A model generated the notes under the pieces. The model saw nothing but the letters and a program-made list of their open reading frames with translations. It made no database searches and was not told the DNA's origin. This document shows positions 10,401 through 22,400 of a stretch of DNA of 64,000 nt, piece by piece. The DNA comes from Haliclystus octoradiatus. Its lineage: Eukaryota; Cnidaria; Staurozoa; Stauromedusae; Haliclystidae. The stretch covers positions 16,537,751 through 16,601,750 of the forward strand of contig OU744447.1 of NCBI GenBank assembly GCA_916610825.1, in the 5' to 3' direction. Both the position numbers and the translations under genes were made by a program. Position 1 is the first letter of the stretch. Each line of letters starts with the position of its first letter.

Positions 10401-13400
10401 AATGTGCCGATGCAATGGGTGAAGAATCCCACACAGTTGGAAACAATTCGCACCTACAAAAAGTCTCAAAGTAAACCAAAAATGATGAGAAGAGCTGAAA
10501 AATCACAACGAAGATTATCTCCGCTATTGGGATCTAGTACACCGCTTAAAGCAAAAAATAAAACGTGGTTATCTAAAAATCATTCATTTTAATCCGTGTT
10601 ATGTACGTATATTAGATAGCGGTAAACCTGTAAACCTAGTTAGTTCATTGAATGCTTTGGATAGTAAACATGTCTTTTAATTTGGACGCTAAAGATATAT
10701 TCAAACGTGTTCGTTGTGTCTTGATTTGTTGTAGTTCAGAAGTTAACTTTACAAAGACTGAAGTTGACACAGACGCCTTACAGAGGACAGATAGCATTGC
10801 TAGTCAGTCGGTCACCGGTGAGACATCGGTCTAACTCGTCAGTGATAATGACTCGAAATGATAGAACGGAACTGGATAAGACACTGAAATCACTCTATTA
10901 TTCTCTAGACAGTCCAGTGTCATTTTCAGGCTTACAGCCTCTCTATTCGAAAGTGAAACAGCAATTGCTTGATGTCAAACGCTCAGAGGTTCAAGAATGG
11001 CTAAAAGAACAACTAACCTATACGCGTCATAGACCAGCAAGAATTAACTTCAAAACTAGACAAGTCTTGGTTCATGGAATTGACCAGCAATGGTCACTCG
11101 ATTTGGTTTTTCTACCCAAGTTGGCCAAAGTTAATCGTAATTACAAGTACTTACTCACTTGCATCGATTCTTTATCCAAATTCTTATTTGTAATACCGCT
11201 AAAAACAAAAACAGGGGCGGAGTTGACAAAAGCTTTCAAAACAATACTGCAGTCTGGTCGTCAACCGAAAACTATTCAAGTGGGCAAAGGCACAGAATTT
11301 TACAATCGCACCTTTCAACGATTGCTGGCGGAGAAAAACATCAAAATGTTTTCTACTAATAGTGAACGAAAAGCAACCATTGTTGAACGCTTTAATCGAA
11401 CATTGAAAAAGATCATGTTTGCCTACTTCACGTATAAGAATACCAGAACCTACATTGACGTTCTCCCGCGACTGGTGTCAAGATACAATCGTGGTTATCA
11501 CCGATCAATCAAAATGCGACCTATTGATGTTAACGTTGGTACACAGGGCTTGGCATGGATGAATATGTATGACACCGGTAAGAAGCAGAAAACTGCCAAA
11601 CCGAAGCACAACGTGGGAGATACAGTTCGCATTAGTCATAATCGAACGGTATTCATGAAGGGCTATCTAGCGCGTTGGACTGAAGAGATTTGCAAAGTGA
11701 AAAATGTACTAAAGGGGAAGGTCACCGTCTATCGTTTAGAGGATCTGCAAAATGAGCCTATAACAGGCACATTCTACGAAGAAGAACTTCAGTCCGTGTC
11801 AGAGTCGGAAACAACGAGGGTCGAGCGCGTATTGAAAAAAAAGAGAATCAATAACATTCTACACTACTTTGTCCGTTGGTCTGGCTATAGTTCCTCATTT
11901 GACTCCTGGGTGCCTGCAAGTGACGTTATTACAACATGATGAACGAATCATCACTCCACGTGGTGTTAACTAGCTCTAGTAGTTTAGACTTACATCCGGA
12001 TAATACAGCTTCCAATTTTCAAGTCAAGTTACCCTCACCGTTAAATCTGCAAATGGGGCACTGGCAATGTGCTGTAACTGAAATTAGCTTTCGACAGTCT
12101 TGGTATAATGTGCGATCTATGAAAAATGTGATAATATTGAAAAGTGCCAAACATGTTTACGCTATACACTTGGAACCTGGTTATTATGCAAGCATCAATG
12201 AATTAATTACAGCCTTACAAAAGACCGCTCTTGTTCAAAAGACAACCGTGGGTGATGTCAGTTCTATGCCTGCCTTTGAAATGGAATACAGCAAACCATC
12301 TGGAAAGGTCTGGGTTAACGTTCCGGTACAGTGTTCATTGCATTTTGGCAACTCCGATATAGGGGCTATTATGGGTTTTCCGGTTGATAAAGTCATCCAT
12401 CATCAGACGGCACACAGCAATCCTATGGAGGGACGTCACCAAGAAAATAATACCAGCACTATTCTAGCCTCACCACAACGTCGATTTCAAGCTATTCATG
12501 TACATTCGGACATTGTCAAACATCAACATGTGGGCGATCTGACTGCACCGTTGTTACGAGTTGTCCCCTTGAATGGACAACATGGTGATTTTTACCATAT
12601 GCAATTTCCCATTTTACAATTCAAACCTGTCAGTCAAGATCATGTCCACACCATAGGAATCTGTTTAACTACAAGTTTCAATGAAAAGTTGGCATTCCTC
12701 GATGGACAGTGTTCAGTACAGTTACTATTTCGCAGAACACCGGTACGTTATTGAAAATGAGGACTCATTTTGCAGCTTACCCAATTCGTCAGCGTGGTGG
12801 GTTTGGTCTCGGTAATCTATTCAAAGGTGTTGTTTCAAGTCTCACCCCTAGCTAAAAAAAGGGAGTGACAAGCGTTGGAAAACGAGCTCTCGCGACAGGT
12901 AGCAATGTGTTAAAAGATTATGGGAATGGAGTGGCGTTCAAAACGGCTTTAAAGAAGTGTGGAAAGGAAGGATTACATACCATGTTGGATGACGTGATTA
13001 CCTACCCTTCAAAAAGACTTAAACGAGACGATAGTGGGATTACCAAGGCCAGTCGAGGTGTGATCAGCAAGCAGATAGGTCGTGGCAGAGTTGGCAAGAA
13101 ACCTATTAGAAAACGACAAAGTAAAGATATTTTTAGTTAAACATTGATGATGACCCACCCGCAATTTAACGAAGCTAGCTATAGTTTATCTGAAACGGAT
13201 TTGTTTGCACCTCCTTTTGTACAGTCTGTCATTGAAAGTAGTCAATACGAGGATGTTTACCCGTCAAATTCACTCACTGCAGGAGGATCAATTGAGTTTG
13301 TCCTATCTGATTCCACTGAAAGACTAATAGATTTGGCTCGCAGCTCCTTACATATAAAATTACGCATTACCAACTAAGATGGAACACCTATTAATATTGA

Positions 13401-16400
13401 CGCCAAAGTAGCGTTAGTGAACAATGCTTTATCGTCCATCTTTTGTCAGGCGGATATTCAGCTGGATGGCCGCGTCATCTCAAGCTCCATGCCCACTTAT
13501 CCGTATCGATGTCTACTGGAGAGTTTGTTAAAGTATGTGGTTCCGATGCAAGAAAAACTCAATTGTATACACAAATGATGACGAAGGATACAAGTGGTCA
13601 TATGGAAAATTCCGAACCTAATGGTCCTAATGTAGGGTTCAATGAACGCCAATCACAAACTGAACGGGGTAAAGTGGTCTCGCTGCAAGGCAGAATTCAT
13701 GCGGATTTATTCGCCTGTAATAGACTATTGTTAAACGCCCTTCCTCTTAACTTGATTCTACATCGAAGTAAGAACGCTTTCGCATTAATCTCTCCTGACG
13801 TGGGAGTCAATTACAAGATTAAACTTTTGAGTGCTGTCTTCAAAGTAAAACGTGTCACATTGACGGACGCTCATTATCTCACCGTACAGAAGCAACTGGC
13901 GACCCAACCGGCTTTGTATCCAATTGATAGAATTTTGGTTAAAAATTTCACTCTCTCTGCTTTGGTATCTCATCAAACCTTGAATCACTGCATCACAGGC
14001 ACCCTACCCACCCGAGTATTCATTGCTTTGGTTGACAATGTGAGTTTCTCTGGCACAGCAAATACAAATCCGTTTAATTTCAAGAACTTTGATTTGACCA
14101 GTTTGGCCTGCATTGTTAATGGAAAATCATGCCCGGCAAAACCACTGCAACTGAATTACGGAAAAGATGAAATTGCTGATGGCTATCATTCTCTATTTCA
14201 ATCAATGTCTAAATCCTACATTGATGAAAGTATTGATATATTACCTTCTGAGTATAAGAATGGCTATTGCATTTATGGTTTTCATTTGGCGCCGACTGCA
14301 AGTGTTACTGGACATACGGAGCCTAAACGCACTGGTGATTTACGCATCGCTCTCTCGTTTGGAACACCACTACCGCAGACGGTGACATTGTTAATGTACG
14401 CAGAATTTGATTCGTGTATTTCTGTGGATAAATCTAGACACGTTTTGACAGATTTTTGAAGGGAGCATTTATCATTATGGATACACAAAGTTTGAGGGAC
14501 ATTCTCCATGCAGACGAGCAAATAAAAAAACATGGGTATATAGATGTCTTGGCCATGGATTATTTTCAAACATTAACACCTGACTCAAACATTCGTGACA
14601 TGGTCATTGTTGTAAACACAGAACCTAGCAATTTGATAGGGGCCCACTGACTTTTAGTCCACACCAATCGGCGTGGGCATGTTAATTTTGTAGACTCCTT
14701 TGGTCGACCACCTAGTTATTATAACATGACTGAGAAATTGGAGACCTTGGGTACCTCATTACACTGTATTGATGGAATACAACTTCAAAGCAACACTTCC
14801 GTGGCGTGTGGACAATTTGCAATATACTTTGCGTATGGATTGACAAGACAGCGAACAATGGCCGACATTTTAACGGATTTCTCCTTACAAGATCAGGATT
14901 ACAATGAAAATGTTGTAAAAAGTTTCATAGAACATAAATTTCCCGACTATCAGAGGACTCGATTACAGGATCAAAAGTACTTTATTAGACAAACAGTTCG
15001 AAGTCTGTTAAATTTTATCTAATCAAGTTGCACGAAATAGCTTCTGATAAAACAAACTGTAATTCATCAGTATGAATTTGTAAATAGAATATAACTTAGT
15101 TGAATAAATTGATATGAGTCTTACCTGATTGTCTTTTTATGCTTTCTCTTTGAGACGAGTTTGTTATAAAGTCTGTCTTACTTCCATGCGATTGATGACA
15201 TAAATCTGAAACGTGTCAAGGTTCACTTTGCGAAGCATCAATACGCGACGCTTCTCATCATTGCGAGGCAGCTTGTCTACAGCGGGCAGACTCGGTGGTC
15301 ACTCTATATACATGTAGTCGGTAAAAACCTTTGTTTCATTGCATCACTTGAACGAATGACATTAAGATAATTGGGTATGAATTCCCATCTATACGGGGTG
15401 CCTCCCCCAGTAGAATAACGTCAATAACGTTTGAAACTATCTCTATACTATCTACGTAGGCTAGCCGCATTTGTGTCAGGAGAAGCGGCAAACGCGTGAG
15501 TTTTCAAATTTGAATCTCAAATGAACTAGCGATAGGTTTTTCATATGAATTTATTTCTAATGATGTCATTCTCTTTTTATTTTTAAGTTGGAAAAATCTA
15601 GAAAACCACAAGAGGTGGTTTTATCTTTGGGGCGGGCTGCTTCGTGCAGTCCGCCAAACCCTGATGGCAGGGCATTTTCGTAAGTTGGCGATTCACCATT
15701 TTGTAACTATAGGAATAATAAAAAAAGGTAGATTGATGTCATATTATTACTTTACTCGCAGAAATCAATAAAAAGGCAGTTTCTGTCAAGGCAACACTTG
15801 AAATCATGATGTAAGTTGCTATCATAGCGAATGAGTTCTGAATAAATGATGATGATGTAAGTTGTTATCATAGCGAATGAGTTCTGAATAAATGATGATG
15901 ATGATGATGATGAGTACATTAGGGGGTTAGGGTTCGTGTGTTAAATAGCGTTAATGTTTTAAACTAATTATTGCTGTTCTGTTTTACTTTTCAGTGGAAC
16001 CATAGATTCCAATCAGTCGATGTGCACCAAGAGGAGGATGGCCGTTGATGGCATTGACGCCAGTGTAAGCTAAATAGTTGTGATGATGATTGAAAGATGA
16101 CACAATAGTTGCTCAGACTGAGAAATTTCATAAATTGTCTCACGCAATATTTTATTGATAATATAAACAATACAAAAAAAATCGATTTACATTTCAAACT
16201 AACATTTAACAGTCAAAACCAATTGTCATTATCTGTACATATATGATTCACCGTAGAAGCATTCAAGGTCATAGATAACTCTTTAGTTACAAAATCAAAT
16301 TGTCCATTCAAATGTCTCATTGCTTTAACAAGTTGTCTTGGGTATAAATTCACACCCGTTATAGAATAAGCTTCGTAGTTGTGTAATTCCACTGTTAGTT

Positions 16401-19400
16401 GCGTCGTTACTTCCCTATTTTCACCGTAGGAGTACAGATGAACCATTTTCGTTTTACACTGCTCATTCACCGGTCCGTCATCTACAATGATATTGTCCAA
16501 GTAGCCTTGTTCCTTCAGTTGCTGGCAAAATGTAACAACATTCTTTATGTTCCCATACTTTGCTTGACGTAATAGCTTTTTTTGCTTCACGAGAATTAAT
16601 GCCAACGCCGCAAAGAAGCTTTTCATCATAGGTCTGCTTTTTACACCAAATGCTTTCGATAACGTCTCTCCAGTGTCTCGAATAACCATACCCGGTATAA
16701 AACTACCATCTTCTGGTAACCTATACATGACTGCATTTCTTCCAAGACTCACACGCAATGAAGTTGGTTTTTTAATAAATCTGCTTTGCTCATGGATTCT
16801 AGCCCAACTGACGTATTCCTTGGCTCTTCTATATCCAATTTCAATCGCTTACGTGCAGACTCTGATGTAACCTTTCGTTCAACATAGCTTCTCTTATGTA
16901 CATCGGTGTCACGGTCTTTAAAATCAAATACCTCAGGATATGGATTCCTTGCGTATTCCAAATCATTCATTGAAGCCATTATGCAAAAAAAAAACTCAAC
17001 TGCTATACCGTATGTCAAATTGTAATGAAGTGAAACGATTTTCAAACGAGGCTTTTATAACCCTGGATGATTGACATGTTGTCAATCAATCGTTGCGCTT
17101 TTGGTAATCGGATTAATGGATCGTTGCGCTAAAACCGGATCGTTGCGCTAAAACCGGATCGTTGCGCTAAACCGGATCGTTGCGCAAATACCGGAGTGGT
17201 TGACCGGATCGTTGCGCAAATACCGGAGTGGTTGACCGGATCGTTGCGCTAATACCGGAGTGGTTGACCGGATCGTTGTTGTTGTTGTTGTTGTTTATTT
17301 GTCAAAAATACTGACCGGATTATATAGGAAAGTAAAACTTCCACTTACATATATCCTTTAAATACATAAAGAAAGGATAAAATTAAAATGTGTTAATTGT
17401 GTTAACTATACTAGTAGTTCATATAGATTGTTAATTAACTTTGCATAAGGCATTTAGATCAACAGTGTTCAATTTTGATTTGAAGGAAATTAATGATTTG
17501 GAGGTTACCACGCTCTCTGGTAAACTGTTCCACCATGGAATTACTCGATTGATAAATTGGTATTTGCTGATATTTAGCCTACCGGATACATTTGTCAGTT
17601 GTAACTTTAAGGAGTTACCTCGCATTGAATATTTAGTTTTATTGAATTTACAAAATTCTTCTAAATGTAAATCTACTAGATTATTAATAATTTTAAACAT
17701 CATTATCAGATCGCTTTTGATTCTCCTTAATTCCAAAGAATCAATATTAAGATACTTCAAACGAGTTTGATATGTTTGACCGTAAATGTGTTTGATGTGG
17801 CATACATGCCTGATAAATGTTCTTTGAACCTTTTCAATGCTAATAATATCTTTAATTAAATATGGTGACCATACAGGAGACACTGATTCTAAAAGCGGTC
17901 TCACGTACACACTGTATGCTTTCATTAAAACATCAGCATCTCTACTGGAGAAACATTTTCTTATTAGGAATGACCTAGACTTGGCCTTTGCAGTAATCAT
18001 AGCGCAATGAGCTGAAGGCTTGAGGTCGGTAGTGAATACAACTCCCAGGTCTTTTATTCTATTTACTGTTCTCAGTTCTTTTTCTTCCAAGTTGTAAATC
18101 TGTTGCTGAACGTTGACATTTCCAAAGGAAAATACGCAACATTTGTGAAAAGCTAGACGTAACTGCCATGTTTGCGCCCATGTAACAACTTTATCTAATG
18201 ATCTCTGTAGATTTAGATTTGACTCTGATCTTGTAGAAAAGATTTTTGCGTCGTCTGCGAACAATTTGATATGACATTCGTCCTCAAGGCAACTTACAAT
18301 GTCATTAATAAATATAATAAACAATAGAGGGCCAAGTACGGAGCCCTGAGGTACACCACTGTCAACATTTAAAGAATTAGAATAGACATTTTCAATACAA
18401 ACGGATTGTGTGCGACCAGATAAAAATGATGATATCCATTTGATGAGCTCGAATTGTATACCATATGCGTTGAGCTTGATAACTAGCTTATTGTGCGACA
18501 CGGTATCAAAAGCTTTACTAAAGTCCAGATAGATTGTATCAGTTAATAATTTATTGTTTATTGCTTTAGACCAAATGTTAAGAGTAGATAACAGTTGTGT
18601 GCATGTCGAGCGTCGTTCTAAAAATCCGTGCTGCTCTCTAGTGAGAAGGCCATGTTTCAAAAAATACTGTTTCATTTGTTTTGAGATAATCGATTCCATC
18701 ACCTTGCATGTTACACAAGTCAACGAAACCGGGCGATAGTTTTGACATAATGAGGATTTTCCTGTTTTAAAGATTGGAATTACAAATGCTGTTTTCCATA
18801 TAGATGGCAGTTTACCAGACTGCATAGACGATTCAAATAATATGGATAAAGGTAAAGTAATATCGTTAGCAATAGACTTGAGAAAGATAGCTGGATATCC
18901 ATCAGGAGATGCAGACGCTTTATTTGGTAAGGCAAGTAACTCCTTAAGAATATCCTTTTGAGAGAAATTGATATATGACAAAGATGTAGTACTAATATTG
19001 ACCTGTTGCAAAAATTCAGGATTGTTCCCATCATCCTGGGTAAAGACAGTAGCAAAATAATTATTAAAAAGTTCAACTTTATCACTGATATCAGTTACCT
19101 TTTCTCCTATTTCATTTTGTACAGCAGGTATCGAAGGATGAGATTGTAGTTTACTATTTACAAATGAATAAAATCGGGAAAGAGAAACTTCCTCCAGAAG
19201 ACTTTTTTCACGTTGAATATTGAATTCTTTTACTGCTTTCTCATACTCTTTCGATGCATTTTTAAAATCGGTATTTGATACGACAGAATTCCTGTAAGCC
19301 AGGCGTTTCCTTAGAGCAAGAGAGCGAATTGTCTTTGGATACTTAAATTTTCTATTCTTAGTCAAAGGAACAAAGTTATGAATACAGTAATCAAATATTT

Positions 19401-22400
19401 CAGAAATTATACTCCAAAAAGATTGAACATCACCATGGCAACTTTTCGATAAATGTATCCAGTTTATATCTTTCAAAATCATTGAAATATTATAATAGTC
19501 TGCTTTCCTGAAATTTCGCTTAGCATGATTAACTTTAGAATATGATGATGTAGGGATTTGAACGGAAAATTCTACAGATTTGTGATCACATGTGTCTGTA
19601 AAAGGTTCAACAATTTCATGCTCGGTAATTAAAGCTGGCTCAGACGTTAAAAGAAGGTCCAAAATGTTATTCAATCGTGTAGGACTTGTTATTATTTGTT
19701 TTAGGTTATTTCTTGTGACAGCGTCAACAAAGACATCATGACAGTTGCCCCCGTAACTAAGAGGAATGCCCCATTCAATAGATGGGTAATTAAAATCTCC
19801 AATGTAAAAACAAGGGAAAACACACTGTGAACAAAAATCAAAAAAGGAACCGATGATCTCTGTATCAATAATAGAAATAGCTTTTGAAGGTGGGTTGTAA
19901 GAACATGCCATTCGATATTTTTGATGAGCTGACAATCTTATGTCAATAACCAAACTCTCAAGATTGTCAAACTTCGACGGTAATTCTAACATCGCATAAC
20001 GAATGTTCTCCTTAATAAAAATAATAACACCTCCACCAATTGCATTTACTCTATCTCTTCGGACAACAGAATATCCGGAATTTGAGACTAGTAAGGAATC
20101 AGGGACTGTCAATGATAGCCATGTTTCTGTTATGAATATTATATCGTATGTGTTAGAGGTTAGGATTACCTCAAGCTGATTTAGTTTATTTAATAGTGAT
20201 CTTGCATTAAAATAAAGACATTTTAATTGTTCCGTTGAGTCTGTGTTGGCAATCTGTTGGAGAGGAGCATCATTAAGTGTTGTAGCTGAGCCTCCATTCG
20301 GGCCAGGCGTTCTTCGTGGGGGAGCGGGGGAGGTCTCTGGTTGTATAAAAAATGCTGTTGTGGTTGTTGACTTAGTTGTTGAGGTAACCTGTGCTGAGCA
20401 TTGATGACGTTTGTAATAGGCACCGGAGCGATCGGATTTACAGGTAGTTGTTGTTGAGGGTTCAGATTTGACTGATAATTGCCGGGATAATGGTCTTGTT
20501 TGCGTGCAACTCTTGATGTATGTTTTAAATGCATGTGAACGCATGTACTGTCGTAGCACACTCTAGAATTGTACGAGGAAGGACAGATAAACATGTGAAA
20601 ACGAGGGCAATCATTTTGGGTAAGTACACAACCACCACGGAATCTACCGTTTTTCAAATGACGAGAACATACTTTTGGATGATGCCACTTACAACCCCCA
20701 TTTTTCTTCCCAGTAAGACCATATTTACATATACCTTTTACCAGGTCTTGACATAATATCGTTGAGGAAGTAGTTCTTTCCTCAAGCTCGTTAGGTATTG
20801 AAGACATTGAATGGCTGGAATGATTAGGATCTGTGAATGTTAAATCATCATTGTTATCATTTTGATTGTTATCCGATTCAACCGCATTTTGATTGACTGA
20901 TGGCGACATGTCTGGCGATACATTGCAATATCCAGTTGATGTTGGTTCCGGTATATTGTTTCTGAGGTTTGAATGGCCGGCGGGAAAAACCGCATGCTCA
21001 TCAGAAGGAACAGTAAAATTATTTTCGAAATTTTCTCCTACTAAATAATATTTTTCATATAAATGCATACATAAGCCAACTAATTCAATTTTCTTTGCCT
21101 TCATCAATTTCACTTTAGCATTCACGACATTTTCTGATTTTAAGACATTAATAAATTTCAGATTTAAATCCATAATTTGATTTGATGTCATGTCCTCAAT
21201 GACTTCTACATTTGGATTAATTGTCTCTTCAGGATCTTTTAAAGTTGATAAACCACCAATAGATAAATGTCCCATACTGTTTTGTTGATGAGAACTATCA
21301 TCCAGTGACATTTTATAGTTTTGAGAAGGTTAGAATTTAAACATTACCAATAATAAGCAATAAAAAAATAAAATAAAAATAATACAAACCCAGGACGAAT
21401 TAAAAACACGTCATCTCCCGTCAAACACATATAAACATTATCGTTGCGCAAATCGTTGCGCTTTTTACCGGAGTTCCGGATCCTTTGATGTCATTGTCTG
21501 TCCCGAAACCCGTCAAATACATCTACTTTGATTGTATTGAAATAGGAAAAATCAAACCTGTTTAAAGGATGGAATCAAACCAGAATCAATCGAGAGCATT
21601 GAGTCAGTAGAAAAATGTTCTTGAACTGGAAGAGGAGGGAGAATCGGCTGAAAAATAATACGCCATATAATGTAAATGAAACAGTTCAACATTTCAAGGA
21701 GAACAGTGGTGACAATAGGGGTATAAAGGTACATATGGCAGGGTAAATGTGCATTGACTTTATCAGAGTGTGTGTACCCCGGATGGCTATTCCCATACCT
21801 TTGGTATACAGGGACGTTGAAATTACCCTTTTCAAAATTCTGGAAAAAATAGGGTTTTCTTTGCCATGAAATATTTTTGATCTTTGACCAAATTTTTACT
21901 TTTCGCTCAATTTTGTTTGCTCAACGTTTTTTCTTATATTTTTTTTTTGTTTAGGGCAATACGTCCTTTTTAAATATATTAGGGGGTATTTGATGATCTG
22001 AAAAAAGTTTTGTTTCTACTTATTCTATTTATCCACTCTCGACATCCTTATTGGGACAGTTTGGGGTTCTTTTGATGTAAATTGTTCTTGGTTAGTATCA
22101 ATTAGTGTTGTAAATTTTCAATTTCAGGAGAGGTCAACTGCGTAGCCTCCAGATGTCGCTATGGTGTATTTTAAATAAATGTGGCTATGTGTGTCATTAC
22201 TTGGGTCTGTTCTAAATTAGTTTATGATAGATTGCTCTATTGATTTTAAGATTATTGATTTCATAATATTTACTGGTTTTATTTGATCATTATTAATTGG
22301 AGTGTGTCCTGTTCCAAATACATCACTTGGTATAAACTATTAGTCAACTAATGTTAATTTGGTTCATATTTAATTGTATTTGTAATGATAATTATATAAT

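Larger units (their letters stand above)
17276..21439 (-). mobile_element. LINE (Jockey/CR1-like group) with CCCH-finger ORF1, inserted in the Polinton
   Basis: A full-looking non-LTR retrotransposon on the minus strand. The 5' end lies near 21439, then ORF1, ORF2, a short 3' region and an (AAC)n tail (seen as GTT repeats at 17273-17296). It has an AP-type endonuclease and reverse transcriptase but no RNase H that I see. It splits the CGTTGCGC minisatellite of the Polinton right end and is therefore younger than the Polinton. Confidence 0.9.
7563..21527 (+). mobile_element. Polinton/Maverick-type virus-like element, with a LINE inserted in its right end
   Basis: Ends AGTARATGTATTTGACGGG are inverted at 7563 and 21527. 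TTGATT stands just outside each end (7557-7562 and 21528-21533), a 6-bp target duplication as known for Polintons. The ends are long inverted repeats of over 1.2 kb. Between them lie, in order: packaging ATPase part, small basic protein, coiled-coil protein, integrase with chromodomain, jelly-roll minor capsid protein, basic membrane-active-like protein, double-jelly-roll major capsid region and adenain-like protease. I see no DNA polymerase B. The element is a fossil: it looks broken in roughly four or more places. The two inverted ends remain highly similar, so it is young. It sits in intron 5 of EXT-B. Confidence 0.92.
15598..21527 (-). repeat. Right long terminal inverted repeat of the Polinton, split by a LINE
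   Basis: Inverted copy of the left end. It is interrupted at about 17276-21439 by a LINE that landed in the CGTTGCGC minisatellite. Only the last 90 bp (21437-21527) lie beyond the LINE. Confidence 0.88.

Noticed and set aside
15023-15597. A hidden DNA polymerase B for the Polinton
   Set aside because: The only gene-free gap within the element is under 600 bp and shows no polymerase motif.
20223-20559. The first 110 codons of the long LINE ORF2 frame as part of the protein
   Set aside because: They overlap ORF1 in another frame and are Thr/Ser/Gln-rich without endonuclease motifs; the domain starts where ORF1 ends.
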